The position numbers and the translations under genes are program-made. 10,499 bases of DNA from contig NWUY0300030160.1 of assembly GCA_004151065.3 (NCBI GenBank), positions 1 to 10,499 of the forward strand, written 5' to 3'. Below are positions 7,600 through 10,499 of the stretch, piece by piece. The stretch comes from Larix sibirica (lineage: Eukaryota; Streptophyta; Pinopsida; Pinales; Pinaceae). The notes beneath the pieces are model-generated. The model worked only from the letters and a program-made list of their open reading frames with translations, was not told the DNA's origin and ran no database searches. The first letter of the stretch is position 1. Every line of letters begins with the position of its first letter.

Positions 7600-8105
7600 T
7601 CTGAATGATTTACAAAAAATGATGAACAATAAAATGTTGTAGAAGGAAAGAGGAATCTTGAAATTAAGCAGAAGGTGCGTAGGAAGGAGAATTGATTGTG
7701 CACAAAGAGAACCAGGATAAAGACTGGCATAGATGACGAGAAAAGCATTAAAGAGCAAACATGATGGTGAGATGGTGGAAATGCGTCATCATAAAGGAAA
7801 AGTGGTGACATGATTTTAACAGGATGGTAAATATAGACCATGATCTATGGGAAGATATGAAATTAATGAATGAAGGAAGGATCAGGATAAGAACTAAATG
7901 TGAATAGAACTGGATTGGACCTTTGGCATGAAGAGAACCAAAAAAGATAATAGCAACCTATAAAAGTAGACAAGGGCCAATGAGGAAGAGTAATATTTGT
8001 GTGGACATTTGTAGAAAACAGGGAGCCTAGTGATATGAGGAGAAAGTTGAGTGAGTTATAAGAATATCCTAGTAAGTCATAGACATAACCAAGGAATAGA
8101 GAGCT
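7600..8105 (+). other. Purine-rich spacer between integrase and extra ORF
   Basis: About 500 bases with no recognisable coding similarity and frequent stops in all plus-strand frames. The plus strand is strongly A+G rich (runs such as GGAAAGAGGAA), so the minus strand stays open by composition alone; the long minus-strand frames at 7414-8156 are judged artefacts. Non-coding spacers after integrase are usual in plant gypsy elements that carry an additional ORF. Confidence 0.55.
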
Positions 8106-10499
8106 ATGGTGCCACCAAAGAAAAACATATGCATCACAAACAAAGAAACCGTACACGAAGTAAGCATCAATACCTATCTAGGAAGAAACCTTGAGAGAAT
8201 AAACATCAAATTCAAGCATGGGAAAATTCCCAAAGGCATATGTGCCACCTAGGAAGCCTACAAAAAAGCCAATGAATCTTCCCAAGGAGCTAAAGTATGG
8301 ACTCGTCACACCAGAGATTCAAACAAGGGTTAGTATTGAGGGAGATATGTTGGGTGCAATAACAAGCCTAAGGTTCTCATAAAAATGATCTTGCAGATTT
8401 GAAGAAATTAACGGAGTGGGCACCAAAGAACTATATTTGCACATGCATACTCATGATTGAACTGTAGGAATGGGCAATTGAACTGCAAAGAACATGCATA
8501 CTGAACTTGTTGGAAATCCCACATTTTGGTTGGAGTGTAGAAATAAATACCCGTGTCAAGTTATTGTTGAGCTACGTCCATGGAGGTTTACTTTGGTTAG
8601 ATAGACCAGTGTCAATCGACACCTATTTAATTGCATAGATCATAGGATTTCCATCGGTAGGAGAAGATCCACTACCATTGTTCATGAACAAGATGTAGGA
8701 GAAATCCTTAGCAAAAAGAACGAAGGATAAAAGCAACACACACAGAGAAATGCGTGGGTTGGATGCTGCGAGCAACAATGATGATGTAGTGAGATTTGTG
8801 ATGCAAGTGATGGCTTGCAATTTACTCAATAAATGTTGCAAAGATTAGGTTACATCCGTAGTAAGAATAAAAATAGAGAAGTGCGTAGCAGGGGTGCAGA
8901 TGAACTAGGTGGCATTTTTGGTGAACCAAATTTTGATTAATTGTCAGAAAGCACAGGATGAAGGTACAAAGCTCCACTATGCATGGTTACTTATTTTGAC
9001 AGCATTAGTTGCTTGGAGGGAACCTGAAGAAAGTCAGTTCCTAGAAGGTACACAACAATTGTGCATGGCAACAAGATATGTTTCCCTGTGGCATACCATG
9101 CACAATAATCAACATATGGACGATAATGTTATATTTTACTTTTATAAGGAGACAATGCGATAGTGTATTGAGAACACACCACGCATCAACCTAAGATTGT
9201 TGAAGCCTACAAAGGAATTGCACGATTCAAAGAAGGGACATGCCATATGTACATTCAAGCATAGAGGCATCCAGATGCACAACGGTCACCAAAAAACTAC
9301 CAATTGATAGAACAAGATGTCAATAACTTTGTAAACGAATGGGATGTAGAATGGATAACCCCAGTGCTAGAATAAACATAGACGAAGACTCAACATCAAG
9401 GAAAGGATCAAGAAGAAGAACATGAACAAATAGAACAAGTGAATGGTGTAGGTGACATCATGTAGGAAACAACACCTCACATTAGAGAAAAGAGAAAAGA
9501 GAAAAGAGCATGATAAGGAGGGCTCATCACACAAACATAAAAAGTCGAGAAAATCATCAAAGGGAGTAGATATCCAGACCTTAATTGAAGATGAATTGGA
9601 GAAGATTGGAGATCAGGTGAAGGAAGTGATGGAAGAAGCATTGCAACGTGATACATAGAAACATGAAAAAATGCATATGAGTGTGCAGACACACATAGCT
9701 TCGCTGCACAAGATTTTGGAATCAACCAGGATAACCCCATGGAGGCTAATAGAAGAAGACCATACAAAAAGAAAAACAAGGAAAAAAGAGCAACAACCAA
9801 TGGTATCCCAACCATCATCAACATCAATAGAGCATTAGATTCTAAAGATATCAATAGGATCCTTAGAGTTCCCCAAAACAAAAATGAAGAAGCACATGCA
9901 GGCGTTGAATTATATTGACTTAGTGGTGTCATAGTTACTAGCGGGTGTGCTACATAGCTTGCATACAAGTGTCAGACATGAGATCTGGTTGCACATAGAA
10001 TTGACTTCTATGAAGTTTGTCGAAGTGGCTGTAGACAAGGAAGCACTACACGTAGAATACAATAAACTCCTTCTGGAACAAGACGAGGTTGCATAGAGAA
10101 ATGCAAGATTACAACAAGTAGTAGAGGAAGTATACAACAACATTCCCCAATTACAAGTGGAAACAAATACCCCCTTGGAACATAAATTGACAAAGATAAA
10201 TGAGACCATTCAAGGCTTCCACACAAAGATAATTGATCTAAAATCATGCACCATGTCGAGTACCCCACCTGAAGAAAGGGAAGAAAGCGAGAAGAAAACC
10301 ATCATAACAATAGAAACTATTAGGAGTTTGGATGATGAATGTGCAAAGTTGAATGAAGAAAGTACACGAGTCTAGACTCAAGTGATGGAGGAGGTTGATT
10401 TACAAACGCTAGCATAGAGGTTACAAGCTTCACAAAAGTTCAAAGAAATAATGAGCACTCTGTCAGCAACAAAATGAATGGATGCAATAGTTGAGACTA
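8106..10499 (+). pseudogene. Additional ORF downstream of integrase, function unknown
   Basis: A long, broken reading frame in the sense orientation, cut by the window end. The proposed start is the ATG at 8106 (MVPPKKNICI). Phase changes fall near 8220, 8370, 9190 and 9490. The best-preserved part, about 8387-9163, reads with conserved-looking blocks WAPKNYICTC, EIPHFGWSVEINTRVKLLL, GGLLWLDRPVSIDTYLIA, LHYAWLLILTALVAW, SLWHTMHN and NVIFYFYKE. After the 9190 shift come VEAYKGIARFKE and MYIQA. From about 9490 to the end the protein is charged and low-complexity: a Lys/His/Ser-rich stretch (KHKKSRKSSK) and a Glu/Gln/Leu-rich tail that looks coiled-coil. No signal peptide or clear envelope-type membrane layout. 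From 8411 on I count 17 in-frame stops, 15 of them TAG. I recall similar uncharacterised proteins beside gypsy pol in plant, especially gymnosperm, sequence but cannot verify that. No domain or enzyme motif is recognised. Confidence 0.65.
9484..9508. repeat. 7-bp tandem repeat (AGAGAAA)3 AGAG
   Basis: Three exact copies of AGAGAAA (9484-9490, 9491-9497, 9498-9504) followed by AGAG. It sits where the conserved frame of the extra ORF changes phase. Since 7 is not a multiple of 3, gain or loss of one unit shifts the frame. Confidence 0.85.

Larger units (their letters stand above)
5316..10499 (+). mobile_element. Ty3/gypsy LTR retrotransposon, 5'-truncated, continues past window
   Basis: The fragment begins in the middle of the reverse transcriptase (IAQEDRHK at 5316-5339) and continues through RNase H and integrase to 7599, a spacer, and an extra ORF that is still running at the window end. 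The 5' LTR, primer binding site, gag, protease and the RT fingers are absent, and no LTR is recognised anywhere here. The integrase C-terminal domain has no chromodomain, and a long ORF lies after integrase. Both features recall the Tat/Athila branch of plant Ty3/gypsy elements; this is inference, not a phylogeny. Stop codons in the coding parts are mostly TAG. Non-autonomous and dead. Confidence 0.88.

Noticed and set aside
7414-8156. Three overlapping minus-strand open frames (7414-7758, 7557-7841, 7863-8156)
   Set aside because: They lie antisense to the integrase C-terminus and the purine-rich spacer; their Phe/Leu/Ser-rich, apparently membrane-like translations follow from pyrimidine-rich composition of that strand.
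9477-10268. Minus-strand frames 9477-9968 and 9910-10268 with hydrophobic stretches suggesting membrane proteins
   Set aside because: Antisense to the charged, coiled-coil-like part of the extra ORF; the hydrophobicity is the mirror of Lys/Glu codons.
5316-10499. TAG excess read as a recoded stop codon (TAG = Gln) or amber read-through system
   Set aside because: Frameshifts, TGA/TAA stops, lost catalytic residues and the truncated 5' end all indicate a dead plant retroelement. CAG-to-TAG decay at methylated sites explains the pattern without a new code.
1-10499. CRISPR array, tRNA, rRNA, LTR pair or terminal inverted repeats of a DNA transposon
   Set aside because: No regularly spaced repeats of CRISPR type, no cloverleaf or rRNA motifs, and no long direct or inverted repeat pair could be found by eye; a long LTR match would need its partner outside the window.

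Overview
The window looks like intergenic nuclear DNA from a plant, probably a gymnosperm (conifer-like). It is AT-rich and has no compact gene arrangement. It holds a plant L1-type LINE (DUF4283-type ORF1) and a Ty3/gypsy element whose pol is followed by a long extra ORF, and both are badly decayed. Two fragments resemble plant genes: the last exon of glyoxalase I and the start of an F-box/kelch gene of the KMD (KISS ME DEADLY) type. The plant assignment is firm. The gymnosperm assignment rests on remembered similarity of the F-box and extra-ORF sequences and could not be checked. No intact protein-coding gene, tRNA, rRNA or CRISPR array was found.

Layout. 1-400: AT-rich DNA with a weak inverted repeat. 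401-475 (+): C-terminal exon fragment of glyoxalase I. 476-1000: nothing recognised. About 1020-4030 (-): LINE remnant, read from high to low coordinates as 5' UTR (about 3783-4030), ORF1 (start at 3782; DUF4283 and a damaged zinc knuckle) and the apurinic endonuclease domain of ORF2 (about 1028-1886). The reverse transcriptase expected below position 1000 is absent. 4031-4887: non-coding, with degenerate tandem repeats and an 11-bp perfect inverted repeat just upstream of the F-box ATG. 4888-5309 (+): F-box plus first kelch region, frameshifted. About 5316 to the window end (+): a Ty3/gypsy fragment that begins abruptly inside the RT domain. It carries RT C-terminal half, RNase H and integrase to 7599, a purine-rich spacer (7600-8105), then a long broken extra ORF (8106 to beyond 10499).

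The pieces do not form a working system. The strongest signals are historical. The gypsy stop codons are overwhelmingly TAG, as expected if CAG codons decayed by C-to-T change at methylated CHG sites. The retroelement is joined directly to an F-box/kelch gene with no LTR between them. The LINE has kept its 5' half and lost its 3' half, the reverse of usual LINE truncation. The least understood item is the extra ORF after integrase: about 2.4 kb, no domain I can name, a lysine-rich segment and a coiled-coil-like tail.
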